This document shows, in pieces, positions 1 through 9,526 of a stretch of 64,000 bases of DNA. The notes beneath the pieces are model-generated. The model was given only the letters and a program-made list of their open reading frames with translations. It was not told the DNA's origin and made no database searches. Source of the stretch: VAZQ01 sp963753575 (GTDB lineage: Bacteria; Pseudomonadota; Alphaproteobacteria; Rhizobiales; Xanthobacteraceae); contig CAVWCR010000001.1 in NCBI GenBank assembly GCA_963753575.1, forward strand, positions 868,001-932,000. Reading direction: 5' to 3'. The position numbers were made by a program, and so were the translations under genes. Each line of letters opens with the position of its first letter. The first letter of the stretch is position 1.

Positions 1-1398
1 CACATGATCAGCGAACTCGCCCGCAACTACGGCGCCGAAGTGGTCGCGGTGATCGCCGGCGACCTGCATTTCTACAGCCGCTACCACACGCAGACCCCGA
101 AGCTCGATCTGCAGGTGATCGTCTCGGGCGGCGGTGGAGCCTTCGCCCATCCAACCCATCAAGAGCCGCTCTCGCGGAAGGTGCCGTGGACCCTGCCAAA
201 GGCTCCGGCGCCGCTGCCGCACACCGAGCGCGACTTCCAGAAGGAGATGGTCCCGACGACCGCCAGCGACGAACCCGCCCTCACCACCCTCCGGCGCGCC
301 TTCGAGGATCCGGAGCACCTCGATTTCCACACGCGCGAGCACTTCTACCCGTCGAGGCTCAAGAGCCGGATGCTCTCTCTCAGGAACCTGTGGCTGCCGT
401 TCCACAATCGTGGCATGGCGATGTGCATCGGTGCCGTCTACTTTCTCTATGCCTGGATGTTCCAGATCAGCGTGGCCGACCCGCTGATTGCGATCAGGAA
501 TGCTCAGGTGGTCCAGGTTAATCGGGAGTGCAGCCTGCTGAACGAGCCCGATGTGCTCAAGTGCAAGGAGACAGGAAAGAAATACGTCGAGAAAGTCGTA
601 GACGACTTGTTCAAGGACCGTACGAAGATTTACGACGGCAAATTGAAACAAGGCGTCGAAAAGTATTGGCAGAGTCTCCAAACGGAATGGTCCAAGGGGG
701 TTGTCGCCCTTGCCTGGAAGGTGGTTTCCGACGGGCCGGAGACATTCTTTGCTTATATAAAACCTGGAATTGCCCCGGATCGCATATTGACTGCGATGCT
801 TGCCAATCCCTTCTTCTTCATGATGATGGCGGGGCTGTGGGTCGGCCTAGTCTATTTCGTGGGCTACGTAGGGGTCAAATCCTATGTACTCATGCTCCTT
901 CTGGGCACCCTCCATTTTTTCACACATCTCGCGGTATTGCTGACGACCGACGCGGTGATCAGCGTGCCCTACAATTTGGCGATCAAACAAGGCGGGTTGT
1001 TTTGGCCCGTGCTCGGGGCAGGCACTGTGACTGTCCTATGGCTGATGGTCGGCGGCTTGATCGGCAGTGCCGTATTCGGGCTCTATTCGACGACGATGTC
1101 CTTCCTTGGCCTGGAGACGAAGGATCAGCTCTCGTTCTCGGCTCTTGGCGTCAAGGACTACAAGAATTTCCTGAGAATGCGCTTCGACCCGAACGGTGGC
1201 CTCACGATTTATGCAATCGGCCTGGACAAGGTCCCAGGCCGCAAAGGCTGGCGGGCGATAGACCCGAAAAAGGACCAGGCCGTTTGCGATGAACACAACC
1301 CGTTGATCGTGCCGAAGACGGACATGAAGCCGCGGCTGATCGACAGGGTCGAGGGGCAGACTGAGGGCAACCGGTGGAGTTGGCGCATGCCAGTCTAG
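1..1398 (+). CDS. Metallophosphoesterase-like membrane protein, C-terminal part
   Basis: The reading frame is already open at the window edge, so the true start lies outside. The visible part begins with a GDLHFYSRY segment followed by a Gly-rich VSGGGGAF stretch, which resembles the last metal-binding block of calcineurin-type phosphoesterases. After a hydrophilic linker come several hydrophobic stretches, at about residues 137-160, 270-320 and 333-360, that look like membrane helices. The tail after residue 365 is soluble. The substrate cannot be inferred. The family call rests on the short N-terminal motif and the catalytic half is not in the window, so it is moderate. Confidence 0.6.
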   Translation, partial: HMISELARNYGAEVVAVIAGDLHFYSRYHTQTPKLDLQVIVSGGGGAFAHPTHQEPLSRKVPWTLPKAPAPLPHTERDFQKEMVPTTASDEPALTTLRRAFEDPEHLDFHTREHFYPSRLKSRMLSLRNLWLPFHNRGMAMCIGAVYFLYAWMFQISVADPLIAIRNAQVVQVNRECSLLNEPDVLKCKETGKKYVEKVVDDLFKDRTKIYDGKLKQGVEKYWQSLQTEWSKGVVALAWKVVSDGPETFFAYIKPGIAPDRILTAMLANPFFFMMMAGLWVGLVYFVGYVGVKSYVLMLLLGTLHFFTHLAVLLTTDAVISVPYNLAIKQGGLFWPVLGAGTVTVLWLMVGGLIGSAVFGLYSTTMSFLGLETKDQLSFSALGVKDYKNFLRMRFDPNGGLTIYAIGLDKVPGRKGWRAIDPKKDQAVCDEHNPLIVPKTDMKPRLIDRVEGQTEGNRWSWRMPV

Positions 1399-1689
1399 TC
1401 AAACATGGACCCACCTTAGCGTAGCAGGCGGGCAAGTTCAACGCGCCGCAAATCACAACTGCACGGTCGGCGCCCAGTATCCGAACTCCGCGGAGGTTAT
1501 CTGATGCGTGGGCATTTTCGTCAGAACCGTGAGCGCCGCCAGGCGACTTGGCTGCCTTGGGCCGTGTTTCGAACTGCGATGACCAACGGCGATATGGCGC
1601 TTGCCGGTGACATGGCGGTGATCTAGGGCGCTGGTACATTCGCCCTGGGGCTTCTGACGGGTGCCGACTGTTCGGCCGGTGGCTGTGTG

Positions 1690-2097
1690 GATTCTGATGA
1701 TCCGACTTTCGACCGCCCTTCGCGATGGAAGTTAATGTCGATGCCCACCACCCGCAGCGAGGTCTGCGCGCGGCATGCGGTGTGATTAGGCGCGGAAGTT
1801 CGACCCCAGCAGCATCAGGAAGATCAACAGGTTAGCCACGCCGATCGGCGTCGGGACCCCGCGCCGATTTACATCGAGACCTCATCGCGCTGCAACCTGG
1901 CGGCGACAAGCAGAAAGTCTGATGCGGTGCCGCTCCACTGACGGCGCTCGGCCATCATCGCCCGCACGCAGGCCGCGACCGGGTTAGCCTCAATGACGCC
2001 ATCGAGAGCGGCCCGGCGATTGGCTGCATCGGTGAGCGCCGGCACCCATGCGCTGCGGATTTGGCGGTCTCAGCGGGCAGCGCAGACCGGCCAGCGC
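1690..2097 (-). pseudogene. Chimeric remnant: primase-like ATPase C-terminus joined to an ERF fragment
   Basis: On the minus strand, 1874-2045 and about 1701-1780 closely match the 3' part of the primase-like pseudogene at 11.3-13.1 kb. The shared stretch includes the run that reads as GTASEFLIVADKLQRE in the better copy. At about 2046-2097 the sequence switches to a piece of the ERF gene, the stretch matching about 14045-14115, so two genes that lie end to end elsewhere are joined internally here. A 93-bp repeat sits inside at 1781-1873 and replaces about 40 bases of the gene. No open frame is kept. It is non-functional residue of a mobile or plasmid-like module. Confidence 0.65.
1781..1873. 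repeat. 93-bp repeat, uninterrupted copy, imperfect inverted ends
   Basis: One end reads TGTGATTAGGCGCGG and the other end, read inward, TGTAAATCGGCGCGG, matching at 12 of 15 bases. The same 93 bases occur at 3998-5751, split there by an ISL3-family element. The TGT...ACA termini and the internal GAAGTTCGACCCCAG box recall IS21-family ends, so it may be an IS21 end-to-end deletion derivative or MITE. That family link is inference. Confidence 0.7.
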
Positions 2098-2130
2098 GCT
2101 GTTCCGTCCCATGTTTAGGAGTCGCGGAAC

Positions 2131-2235
2131 ATGGATGGGGAATTAGACGACGCGGAAATCCTCGCGGCGGTGCGGCGATACGAGCGCTACCGCTTCCGCA
2201 CTGAAGAAAATTCTCCCGAGGATCCAACGCTTTAG
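2131..2235 (+). CDS. Small hypothetical ORF, 34 aa
   Basis: This short frame begins ATG GAT GGG GAA and encodes a charged peptide containing DDAEILAAVRRYERYRF, which looks like a genuine amphipathic helix. It sits between remnants of the primase/ERF module and the anchored protein at 2558. An AGGAGTCG stretch lies 12 bases upstream. It could be an intact small gene or the cut end of a larger one. No family was recognised, and coding status is uncertain. Confidence 0.3.
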   Translation: MDGELDDAEILAAVRRYERYRFRTEENSPEDPTL

Positions 2236-2557
2236 GCGGCGGTTGTGCCGCCGCCGCGGCGATGGCATTTAGGCGGCGGCGTTGGTAGCATCCCGAGAAC
2301 GCCGACGGCGCGATCAATTGAAGCCCGAAGGGCAGTTAGGCAGACGCGACTCGGCCCGAAAGCTTGGCGAGTGCGCTCCTCGGCCTTGGGGTGAGAGGCC
2401 AGGCTTAGGGGTGACGATCCTAGGTTTATGGGTACGCATCCGGCTTGAGCGCCCGGCGGGGGGGGCAGGAGGCTTTTGGCTCTAAGCTTGGCAGGCGCTC
2501 GGGCCAGCCGTTGTTCAGTGAGTTTGAAGGCTTTCTGGGGACATTCGGTGAGATTTG

Positions 2558-3910
2558 ATGACCGATAAGAAGCCCAAATATCTGGCGACGTCGATACCAG
2601 AGGTGGACTTCGCACTTGTTCTGGCGCGCGTCATCGATGCGGTGAACCAAGACCCTGCGGAATTGCGCAACGCGATCTATGAACTCGCCCGCATCAAGCT
2701 GCAGCGCGAGGGCTGGCGGCATGATCCGCCGATTGACATCGGGCAGATGCGCCGACTGACCAAAGCGCTCGAAATCGCCATCGAAGGGGTGGAAAAGCAT
2801 CACTTATTAAAGCGCGATGAGATGCGCGCCGTGCGCTCGCTCGATCGCATGATCAAGGAGCAAGAAGGAACCGAGCGTGCTTTGCCGGCAGATTCGACAG
2901 TCCTGCTGATCGAAAATGGCACGGTCGATGCCCAGGCCCAGCGCTATTATAGTGGTTCGTCGGGCGAGTTGGTGGCGCCGGCCGAACATGGTGCACCCCA
3001 ATATGACGATGGGGCGCTCGAGGACGCCGGGCGCCCTCGCGTCGTCGCTACGGACGATGGGCTTGCGCCGGAGACCGTGCGCTTAAGCGCGTCCAACAAA
3101 GAAGTGAGCCTCTCTCAGAAGGCTGTTCCCCTTTGGCGTAGAATCACGGATGCAGTCGCCACACGGCGGCCCCGCGTTAAAACGAGCCCACTCGCGCGGA
3201 CCGTTGCCGTGATGATTGTTGCTCTTGTGACTGTGCTCGCAACCACTCAAAGGGTCGCATGGTTTCATCCGGCGGCGGAACTGGTTGCTGCCGCCGTGCC
3301 GGTGCCGAAATCCACACCCGTCGGCATGCCGCCCGCGGCCACCGAGGTCACGACTGCGCCCCCGCCGCAGAGGGAGGCGCCGCGTCAATTGTTGCCTGAC
3401 GCCTACGGGATCTACGCGGTCAGCAACAACGAACTGTTTGAGCTTGACGCGTTGCCGGGCCGCGCGATGGATCCGCGGATCGCGGTGTCATCGGTGATGA
3501 CCAGGAAGAGCCACAGCTTTGTGCCAAACGGGCATGTCTGGTTCCTCGCTTACAAGCGAACTTTCGCCAGTAAGGCACCCGACCGGGTGTCGGTCCGAGT
3601 CATTGCCAAGATCCGGAACGCGGCGGGTTTCAATCAACAGAAAACTGCCGATCGTGAAGTGGTTGAGGGTGAATGGGCCATGCGCAACATATCCTTCGAC
3701 TTAAAGGTAGCCCCTGTTCCATCGAACCCGGAGATGATCGCGATGCGGCTGGATAAAGATCGCGTCCTGCCATCTGGACGATATGGATTGGTACTCGATA
3801 ATGTCGTGTATGATTTCGTGGTCGCGGGTGAGGTGACAGAGCCGGCGCAATGCCTCGAACGCTTCATAGCTACCAATGGTACGTTCTATACAGAATGCCG
3901 CAAACCGTAA
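2558..3910 (+). CDS. Hypothetical single-pass membrane-anchored protein
   Basis: The protein has 450 residues. About the first 110 are helical and charged. A low-complexity linker follows, then one hydrophobic segment near residues 212-228 (TVAVMIVALVTVLATTQ) that should span the membrane. After a Pro/Ala-rich spacer comes a C-terminal globular region of about 180 residues, containing VWFLAYKRTF and ending with two Cys. The layout suggests a cytoplasmic N-terminus and a periplasmic domain. A TTG lies one codon before the chosen ATG, so the start may be 2555. The gene stands alone between broken sequences. I do not recognise the family. Confidence 0.65.
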   Translation: MTDKKPKYLATSIPEVDFALVLARVIDAVNQDPAELRNAIYELARIKLQREGWRHDPPIDIGQMRRLTKALEIAIEGVEKHHLLKRDEMRAVRSLDRMIKEQEGTERALPADSTVLLIENGTVDAQAQRYYSGSSGELVAPAEHGAPQYDDGALEDAGRPRVVATDDGLAPETVRLSASNKEVSLSQKAVPLWRRITDAVATRRPRVKTSPLARTVAVMIVALVTVLATTQRVAWFHPAAELVAAAVPVPKSTPVGMPPAATEVTTAPPPQREAPRQLLPDAYGIYAVSNNELFELDALPGRAMDPRIAVSSVMTRKSHSFVPNGHVWFLAYKRTFASKAPDRVSVRVIAKIRNAAGFNQQKTADREVVEGEWAMRNISFDLKVAPVPSNPEMIAMRLDKDRVLPSGRYGLVLDNVVYDFVVAGEVTEPAQCLERFIATNGTFYTECRKP

Positions 3911-4011
3911 GGTCCCTGCGCAAACTGACCCGCAGTCGTTGCGGCTGAGTTGCCGCCTCCACCTGCCCAAGAAACCTTATCGCACTTGCGACCGTGCTGT
4001 GATTAGGCGCG

Positions 4012-5680
4012 GAAGTTTGGCTCTGACTCAATTTTGATGAAGTGTGAGGGCCGGCTCTCGTTGGTTTCACAAAGGAATCAACGTCATGAAAAAAGCCCTT
4101 CGTCCGTCAGCTTTGGTCCCGCCGGGCTTTGAGGTCGTGAGCGCCTTAGGTGATGGCGCCATGACCGTGATTACGGTCCGCCACGGTAGCAAGGCGAGCC
4201 CTTGTCCAGGGTGCGGAGCGCGCTCCGATCGTATCCACAGTCGATATCTTCGGCGCTTGACTGATTTGCCGCTGGCGGGGCGTCCGGTTCGGCTTGTCGT
4301 TGTGGCGCGTCGCTTCCACTGCGATGCAGCCTCGTGTGGTCGGCGCATTTTTACCGAACGCTTCAGTGACGGTGTGCTGGCGCCGTGGACGCGCCGGACT
4401 GGCCGGCTCGACTATGTCGTCCACCACCTTGGCCTTGTCCTGGGTGGCCGCCCGGCGGCAAGTTTCGCCCGGCGCCTGATGCTCCCCGTGAGCAATGACA
4501 CTTTGCTTCGGGTTGTTCGCAGGCGTGGCTGCCCGGCCTTTACGCCGCCGACCGTGATCGGCATCGACGATTGGGCATGGCGCCGCAACCAGCGCTACGG
4601 GACGATCATCTGCGATCTCGAACGGCGGCGGCTAATCAGCCTCCTGCCCGACAGGGAGCCCGCCACCGCACAGGCCTGGCTCGCGGAGCAGCCACAGATC
4701 GCCATTGTGGCCCGCGACCGCGGCGGCGGCTACACGCTAGCGGCCGCGAAGGCGCTGCCGCACGCCACCCAGGTCGCCGATCGTTGGCACCTCATGGAAA
4801 ACGCCAGCCACGCCTTCCTCGATGCGGTTCGCAAATCCATGCGCCAGGTTCGCGCCTCCATCGGTGCTGCAACCATCAATCCTGACCTGCTTACAGCCGC
4901 CGAGCGCATCCAATATGAAGGATATTTGCGGCGCGAGGATACCAATGCCGCCATCCTAAAGCAGGCTGAGACGGGCGCTTCCATCAAAGAGGTCGTGCGT
5001 CTTACCGGGCACAGTCGCGGCCTCGTCCGCAAGGTGCTGCGAGGTCAGCATTCCGATGTGTTCCGGGTTCGCGAGAGTTCACTCGAACACCACCTTCCAT
5101 GGCTCGACGCTCAATGGACTGCCGGCCATCGCAACGGCGCCGACCTGTGGCGACGCCTCAAGGCACTTGGCTTCAGGGGCTCGGTTCGGGTTGTTACGGA
5201 ATGGGCGACACGCCGTCGACGCGCCGAAAAGGCCGATGCGGCGAGCCTGCACCGCGTTCCGTCCGCCAGAACGATCGCACGGCTCATGACCACAGGCCGC
5301 GATACGCTGTCAAAGTCGGAGACCGTTACGATCGCGGCGATCGAAGGAGGTGTTCCTCTGCTGGTGGAGGCCCGAGAGGTCGTCGCCGCCTTCCACGTAA
5401 TGATCCGCAAGAAAGCCCACGCGGACCTTGAGCCATGGCTCGAACGCGCTCGCGCCAGCCTCGTGGCCTCGTTCGCCAACGGCGTCACCAAGGACCGGGA
5501 CGCGGTCAGCGCCGCGATCACGTCATCATGGTCCAACGGACAAACCGAAGGACAAATCACCAAGCTCAAGCTTGTCAAACGTCAAATGTACGGCCGCGCC
5601 AAGCTCGACCTACTTCAGGCCCGCCTAATCGGCGCCACGTGATCCCAGCTGCACCAAAATTGCGTCAGAGCCGAAGTTTG
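4012..5680. mobile_element. ISL3-family insertion sequence with target duplication
   Basis: The element proper runs from 4019 to 5672. Its ends form inverted repeats at 4019-4042 and 5649-5672 that start GGCTCTGAC and agree at 21 of 24 bases. GAAGTTTG occurs at 4012-4019 and 5673-5680. This is an 8-bp duplication if the last G is shared with the repeat, or 7 bp otherwise, close to the 8 bp typical of ISL3. One transposase gene fills it. Intact ends, intact frame and a perfect duplication suggest recent insertion. Confidence 0.9.
4086..5642 (+). CDS. ISL3-family transposase
   Basis: This is a DDE transposase of 518 residues. The N-terminal zinc-binding region has CPGCG, and further on FHCDAASCG. 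The catalytic core shows a first Asp in VIGIDDWAW, a second in ATQVADRWHLMEN, and a late Glu in NGQTEGQITKLK before the basic C-terminus ending in MYGRAKLDLLQ. These are ISL3 hallmarks. The ATG at 4086 follows AAAGGA; an upstream GTG at 4044 would add 14 residues with a poor leader. The gene fills the element and ends 30 bases before the right end. It appears complete. Confidence 0.92.
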   Translation: MKKALRPSALVPPGFEVVSALGDGAMTVITVRHGSKASPCPGCGARSDRIHSRYLRRLTDLPLAGRPVRLVVVARRFHCDAASCGRRIFTERFSDGVLAPWTRRTGRLDYVVHHLGLVLGGRPAASFARRLMLPVSNDTLLRVVRRRGCPAFTPPTVIGIDDWAWRRNQRYGTIICDLERRRLISLLPDREPATAQAWLAEQPQIAIVARDRGGGYTLAAAKALPHATQVADRWHLMENASHAFLDAVRKSMRQVRASIGAATINPDLLTAAERIQYEGYLRREDTNAAILKQAETGASIKEVVRLTGHSRGLVRKVLRGQHSDVFRVRESSLEHHLPWLDAQWTAGHRNGADLWRRLKALGFRGSVRVVTEWATRRRRAEKADAASLHRVPSARTIARLMTTGRDTLSKSETVTIAAIEGGVPLLVEAREVVAAFHVMIRKKAHADLEPWLERARASLVASFANGVTKDRDAVSAAITSSWSNGQTEGQITKLKLVKRQMYGRAKLDLLQARLIGAT

Positions 5681-5755
5681 ACCCCAGCAGCATCAGGAAG
5701 ATCAACAGGTTAGCCACGCCGATCGGCGTCGGGACCCCGCGCCGATTTACAGTTT

Positions 5756-6376
5756 GAACACGCACCGCCGCACGCCACCCACCGCGATTTCGTGCCATGG
5801 CGCTTTTCGGCCGCCGGTCGCCAGAGCGCTTGGTTGGCATCGTCATTCCGGCGTCCGAATCTGCACACGACCCGACATACCGTGCTGATTGGTAACCCGG
5901 CGGTAGAAGACGAGACCTTGCACACGCATTTGTCAGAAACGCGCTAACCGAAGTTGACGAAGGTCAAGGGTACCAACGTGGCCATCGACCTAGACCGCCA
6001 TATCCAAACCGGAGTCATCATTCGCATCGCCATCAAAGTCGATACGAATGATCTCGGCGCCGAAGTTGGTGAGTTAGACTTGGGCCGCAATTCCGTCGAG
6101 CACAAACTGATTCAATCGGAACACGTGTGACCAGACGCCGCGCCGCTTTGGAAGCCGTGGATAGTTCCCAAAAGGAATACTAAGCTTCTCCACATATTCC
6201 ATATCCCCTGGCCCGCCAGGTAGTTCATTGAGGGAGGGACAAGCGCGCCGGAGTCGGAGCGGGGTTGTTCCGTATTTCGACCGACCGTGAAATGTCGCGG
6301 CGTCAACACCCGTAACCCTGGATTCATTCGGCTCGCATCATTTGGGTCGGCAGTCAGCGAAACCGGGAGCATACAG
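5756..6376. other. Gene-free stretch before tctC
   Basis: Between the repeat and the TctC-type receptor I see only short overlapping frames without family resemblance. A minus-strand reading around 6000-6070 (FGAEIIRIDFDGD) could be debris of an Asp-rich domain, but it has stops on both sides. The promoter for the transporter operon probably lies in 6150-6370; no clear boxes were identified. Confidence 0.3.
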
Positions 6377-7387
6377 ATGCAATTCACCAGAAAGCGCATG
6401 ATCTTTGCTTTGGCGTTATGCCTGTCCGCTGTCAAAATACACGCTGCGAATGCGGCCGAGTCGGCAGCGGATTTTTACAAGGGCAAGACAATTAACGCCG
6501 TTTCGCAGTTTGCTGAAGATGCGGTCTTGTCCGTGCTCTCGCGCATCGCTGCGCCCTACCTCGAGAAATACACCGGCGCCAACGTGGTGGTGAAACCCAT
6601 GCCAGGTGGCGGCGGCATGTTGGCGTTGAACTCGCTTTATAAAGCGAAGCCCAACGGCCTGACGCTGATCCTCATGGCTCACGGGCCGAAGATGATCACG
6701 AGCGGTCTCTTCAATCTGCAGGGGGTGCGCTACGAATGGAAGAAATTTGTGCCGCTGGGTAAGATCGTTGCCCAGAACTCTTGCGTCATCGTCGGGAAGA
6801 ATTCCTCCTGGCAAAAGCCTGCCGATCTCGTCGGAAAGAAGTTCAATTACGGTGAGAGCAGCCCGTTCTATGGACCCTTGTTCGCCGAGACCTTCGGTTG
6901 GGATAAGATGACCGTCATTCCCGGCTATCGCAGCACGACGGGACGGGCGGTTGCGATCTCGCGCGGGGAAATCCAGGCGGCGAGCACCAGCCTGCAGACG
7001 ATTGCCGCCAATCCCGACCTGGTGAAGCCGCTGGTGTGCGCGTTGCCTGAAGCCAGCCTGTCCGGTGTGCCATCAGTCCAGCAGGACGTACCGCCCGGCC
7101 ATGAAAAATGGGCCAAAGAAATCGAAGGGTGGAGCAATGCTATGTTTGTGAGCATTGCGCCTCCGGGGATTGCGCCCGATCGGGCGGCGTTTCTCGAAAG
7201 TGTGCTAAAGGAGGTGTGGGTCGATCCCGGTTTCCGCAGTAGCCTTAACAAAGTCAAGATGGACGTTACTTCGAAATTCGTAAACGCCGAGGAACTCAAG
7301 GGTTTCATGAACTCGCTGGCTCAGTTCTCGCCCACGGAGGTCAAAGCGATGAAGCACGTGATCACAGAGAAATACAAGAAGAAGTGA
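6377..7387 (+). CDS. tctC: Tripartite tricarboxylate transporter substrate-binding protein (Bug/TctC family)
   Basis: This 336-residue protein is exported to the periplasm by a classical signal peptide (MQFTRKRMIFALALCLSAV, cleavage near HAANA-ES). The mature part starts FYKGKTINAV and carries the Bug-family VVKPMPGGGGMLALN loop and a late GIAPDRAAFL segment. It would capture a carboxylate or similar small organic acid and hand it to TctA/TctB. The ATG at 6377 gives a proper signal peptide, while an in-frame ATG at 6287 would add a poor 30-residue leader. It is the first gene of tctCAB, with 156 bases to the next. The ligand cannot be predicted. Confidence 0.88.
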   Translation: MQFTRKRMIFALALCLSAVKIHAANAAESAADFYKGKTINAVSQFAEDAVLSVLSRIAAPYLEKYTGANVVVKPMPGGGGMLALNSLYKAKPNGLTLILMAHGPKMITSGLFNLQGVRYEWKKFVPLGKIVAQNSCVIVGKNSSWQKPADLVGKKFNYGESSPFYGPLFAETFGWDKMTVIPGYRSTTGRAVAISRGEIQAASTSLQTIAANPDLVKPLVCALPEASLSGVPSVQQDVPPGHEKWAKEIEGWSNAMFVSIAPPGIAPDRAAFLESVLKEVWVDPGFRSSLNKVKMDVTSKFVNAEELKGFMNSLAQFSPTEVKAMKHVITEKYKKK

Positions 7388-7543
7388 CGCCTGCAGAAAG
7401 TGCGGGATCGCGACACATGATTCACGGCGGGATAAAGCTTGCATGTCCCGCCACTGCTTTATCGATTAGCGCCAGATGAGTGAAGCGAGCGATCCGAAAC
7501 TAAAGCCGAACCATGACCGGATCGCGGAATAAAGGACGTCACG

Positions 7544-9004
7544 GTGCTCGAAGCTTTCGAGAAGGGGTTTCTCCTGCTGATCGATCCATTTCGCTTTGGC
7601 ATGCTTGTTGCGGGCGTGCTGCTCGGTTCCGTCGTCGGCTTCATTCCCGGCATCGGCGGAATTGTGGGAGTAGCGCTGCTATTGCCTTTCACATTTCTAA
7701 TGCCGCCCGAGGTGGGACTGCCGCTGATCATTGGTCTAATTGCTGTCGTCACTACCGCGGACACCATTCCCTGCGTCATGATCGGGACACCGGGCTCAGC
7801 GGGTAGCCAAGCGACCATCCTCGATGGCTATCCAATGGCGCAGAAAGGTGAGGCCGGCAAGGCTCTGGGCGCCGCCTTCTTCGTCTCCGGCGTCGGCGGC
7901 GTCATCGGCGCGCTCCTGCTCTCGATATCGGTGCCAATCTTCAGACCGCTAGTGATGAGCTTCGGAATTTCCGAGTTCCTGGCCATGGGCATTCTCGGCC
8001 TCTCTATGGTCGCTGTGCTGACAGGGCGCAACCCACTGCAGGGCGTCATCTCCGCTGGGATTGGTCTCATGTTTGCGATGGTCGGCCCGGATCCGATCAA
8101 TACGATCGGGAGATGGTACATGGGTTTTCCTTATCTCCTTGAGCGGCTGAGCGTGGTTGCCGTAGCGCTCGGTTTGTTCGCGATACCGGAGATCGTTGAC
8201 CTATGCATTGAAGGAACGCAAATTCACAAGCATGCCAATGGCAAGATCATGGGCAAATTCAGCGGCGTTGTGGAGGCCATGCGCCACAAGCGGCTGATCT
8301 TCGGCTCAGCCATGATCGGAGCCTGGATCGGCTTTCTTCCTGGGATGGGCACAGTCGTTGCAAATTGGGTCAGCTATTCGTGCGCAGTAATGTTCTGCCG
8401 TCCCAATGACCGGTTCGGCAAAGGCGATATTCGCGGTGTTATCGCTCCGGAAAGCGCCAATAATGCCAGCATTGGCGGTGCACTGATTCCGACCCTGGCC
8501 TTCGGCATTCCGGGATCTACCGGGATGGCTCTTGTGCTCGCAGCACTCTGGATCGAGGGCGTCACGCCGGGCCAGTCACTGCTGACCGACAAGCTCTATC
8601 TCGTCTATTTGATCATCTGGAGCCTTGCGATCGCCAACATCCTAGGTGCGCTGGTCGCCTACGCCTTTACTGATCAGATCGCGCGGCTTGCGAATGTCCC
8701 GATCCATCTGCTCGCGCCTCTGATTCTTGTGCCGGTCTACGCAGGCTCACTGTTAAAAACGAACGACATCGGCGACATCGTCGTTCTACTTTTCTTCGGC
8801 ATGCTCGGTTGGGTGATGAAGCATCTCAATTGGCCACGTCCGGCATTGGTACTGGGCTTCGTCCTGGGACCGATCCTGGAGCAGTATTACTTTCAAACGA
8901 CGATGGTCTACGGCAGTTCATGGATCGGACGCCCGCTCGTTATCATCATTCTCACGCTCGCCCTCCTTGGCGTCATCTTTGGCTACCGGCTAAGGCCACG
9001 ATAA
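7544..9004 (+). CDS. tctA: Tripartite tricarboxylate transporter, large membrane subunit TctA
   Basis: This 486-residue protein has about 11-12 hydrophobic helices. It shows the TctA signatures GFIPGIGGIVGVALLLPFTF near the N-terminus, DTIPCVMIGTPGSAGSQATILDG around residue 70-90, and a second GFLPGMGTVVANW repeat in the middle. These two related loops form the transport core of the family. It works with the receptor and the small subunit TctB and is driven by an ion gradient. The start is GTG, preceded by AAAGGA at good spacing. It ends four bases before tctB, so the genes are co-transcribed. Confidence 0.92.
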   Translation: MLEAFEKGFLLLIDPFRFGMLVAGVLLGSVVGFIPGIGGIVGVALLLPFTFLMPPEVGLPLIIGLIAVVTTADTIPCVMIGTPGSAGSQATILDGYPMAQKGEAGKALGAAFFVSGVGGVIGALLLSISVPIFRPLVMSFGISEFLAMGILGLSMVAVLTGRNPLQGVISAGIGLMFAMVGPDPINTIGRWYMGFPYLLERLSVVAVALGLFAIPEIVDLCIEGTQIHKHANGKIMGKFSGVVEAMRHKRLIFGSAMIGAWIGFLPGMGTVVANWVSYSCAVMFCRPNDRFGKGDIRGVIAPESANNASIGGALIPTLAFGIPGSTGMALVLAALWIEGVTPGQSLLTDKLYLVYLIIWSLAIANILGALVAYAFTDQIARLANVPIHLLAPLILVPVYAGSLLKTNDIGDIVVLLFFGMLGWVMKHLNWPRPALVLGFVLGPILEQYYFQTTMVYGSSWIGRPLVIIILTLALLGVIFGYRLRPR

Positions 9005-9007
9005 TCA

Positions 9008-9526
9008 ATGCGACAAGAGGAAAAATCACCGAGGAACCGTATGATGTGGAAGCCTATCGCCAACCTCTTCTTCCATGTCGCGCTGATTGTCGCGCTCGCA
9101 TTCGCGCTCTACGCCAGTCTCGATTGGCCGCGCGAAACTGCATTGTTTCCGCGAGCCGTCGGCGTACCGATCCTCGTATTGACCATCGTTTCATTCGCGC
9201 TGGAGCTGCGCCGTTTGCAGCAGGCGGGCCTCGTACCGGAACGGGGGGCGGTCGAGGAAGCGGACGTCGAAGACGCCGCATTCCTCAGAGGCGCGGCGAT
9301 CATATTCGTTTGGCTGATTGGATTTGGCTTTGCGATCTGGATCCTGGGTTTCTATATGGCGGCTTTCGTCTATCTCCTGCTTTATATCAGGATCCAAGCC
9401 AAGCTTTCGCTGACGAGAAGTCTGTTCTGGTCCATTGCGACCGTCGCTGTCGTGTTCGTTTTCTTTTCCGTCCTGCTTCATATCGAGCCCTATCATGGAT
9501 TTCTGGAGGATCTCGTCGATCTTTGA
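9008..9526 (+). CDS. tctB: Tripartite tricarboxylate transporter, small membrane subunit TctB
   Basis: This 172-residue protein has four predicted membrane helices: about 18-35, 50-65, 95-115 and 125-165 including FWSIATVAVVFVFFSVLL. The size, the four-helix pattern and the YHGFLEDLVDL ending match TctB, which is poorly conserved in sequence. Its position right after tctA, in the usual C-A-B order, supports the call. It completes the transporter. The ATG at 9008 lies three bases after the tctA stop. An alternative internal ATG (MMWKPIANLF) would drop the charged leader. Confidence 0.85.
   Translation: MRQEEKSPRNRMMWKPIANLFFHVALIVALAFALYASLDWPRETALFPRAVGVPILVLTIVSFALELRRLQQAGLVPERGAVEEADVEDAAFLRGAAIIFVWLIGFGFAIWILGFYMAAFVYLLLYIRIQAKLSLTRSLFWSIATVAVVFVFFSVLLHIEPYHGFLEDLVDL

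Larger units (their letters stand above)
3998..5751. repeat. Second copy of the 93-bp repeat, interrupted by an ISL3 element
   Basis: Bases 3998-4019 and 5681-5751 together rebuild the same 93 bases as 1781-1873. The ISL3-family element and a duplicated GAAGTTTG lie between them. Comparison with the uninterrupted copy gives the pre-insertion target directly. Confidence 0.8.
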
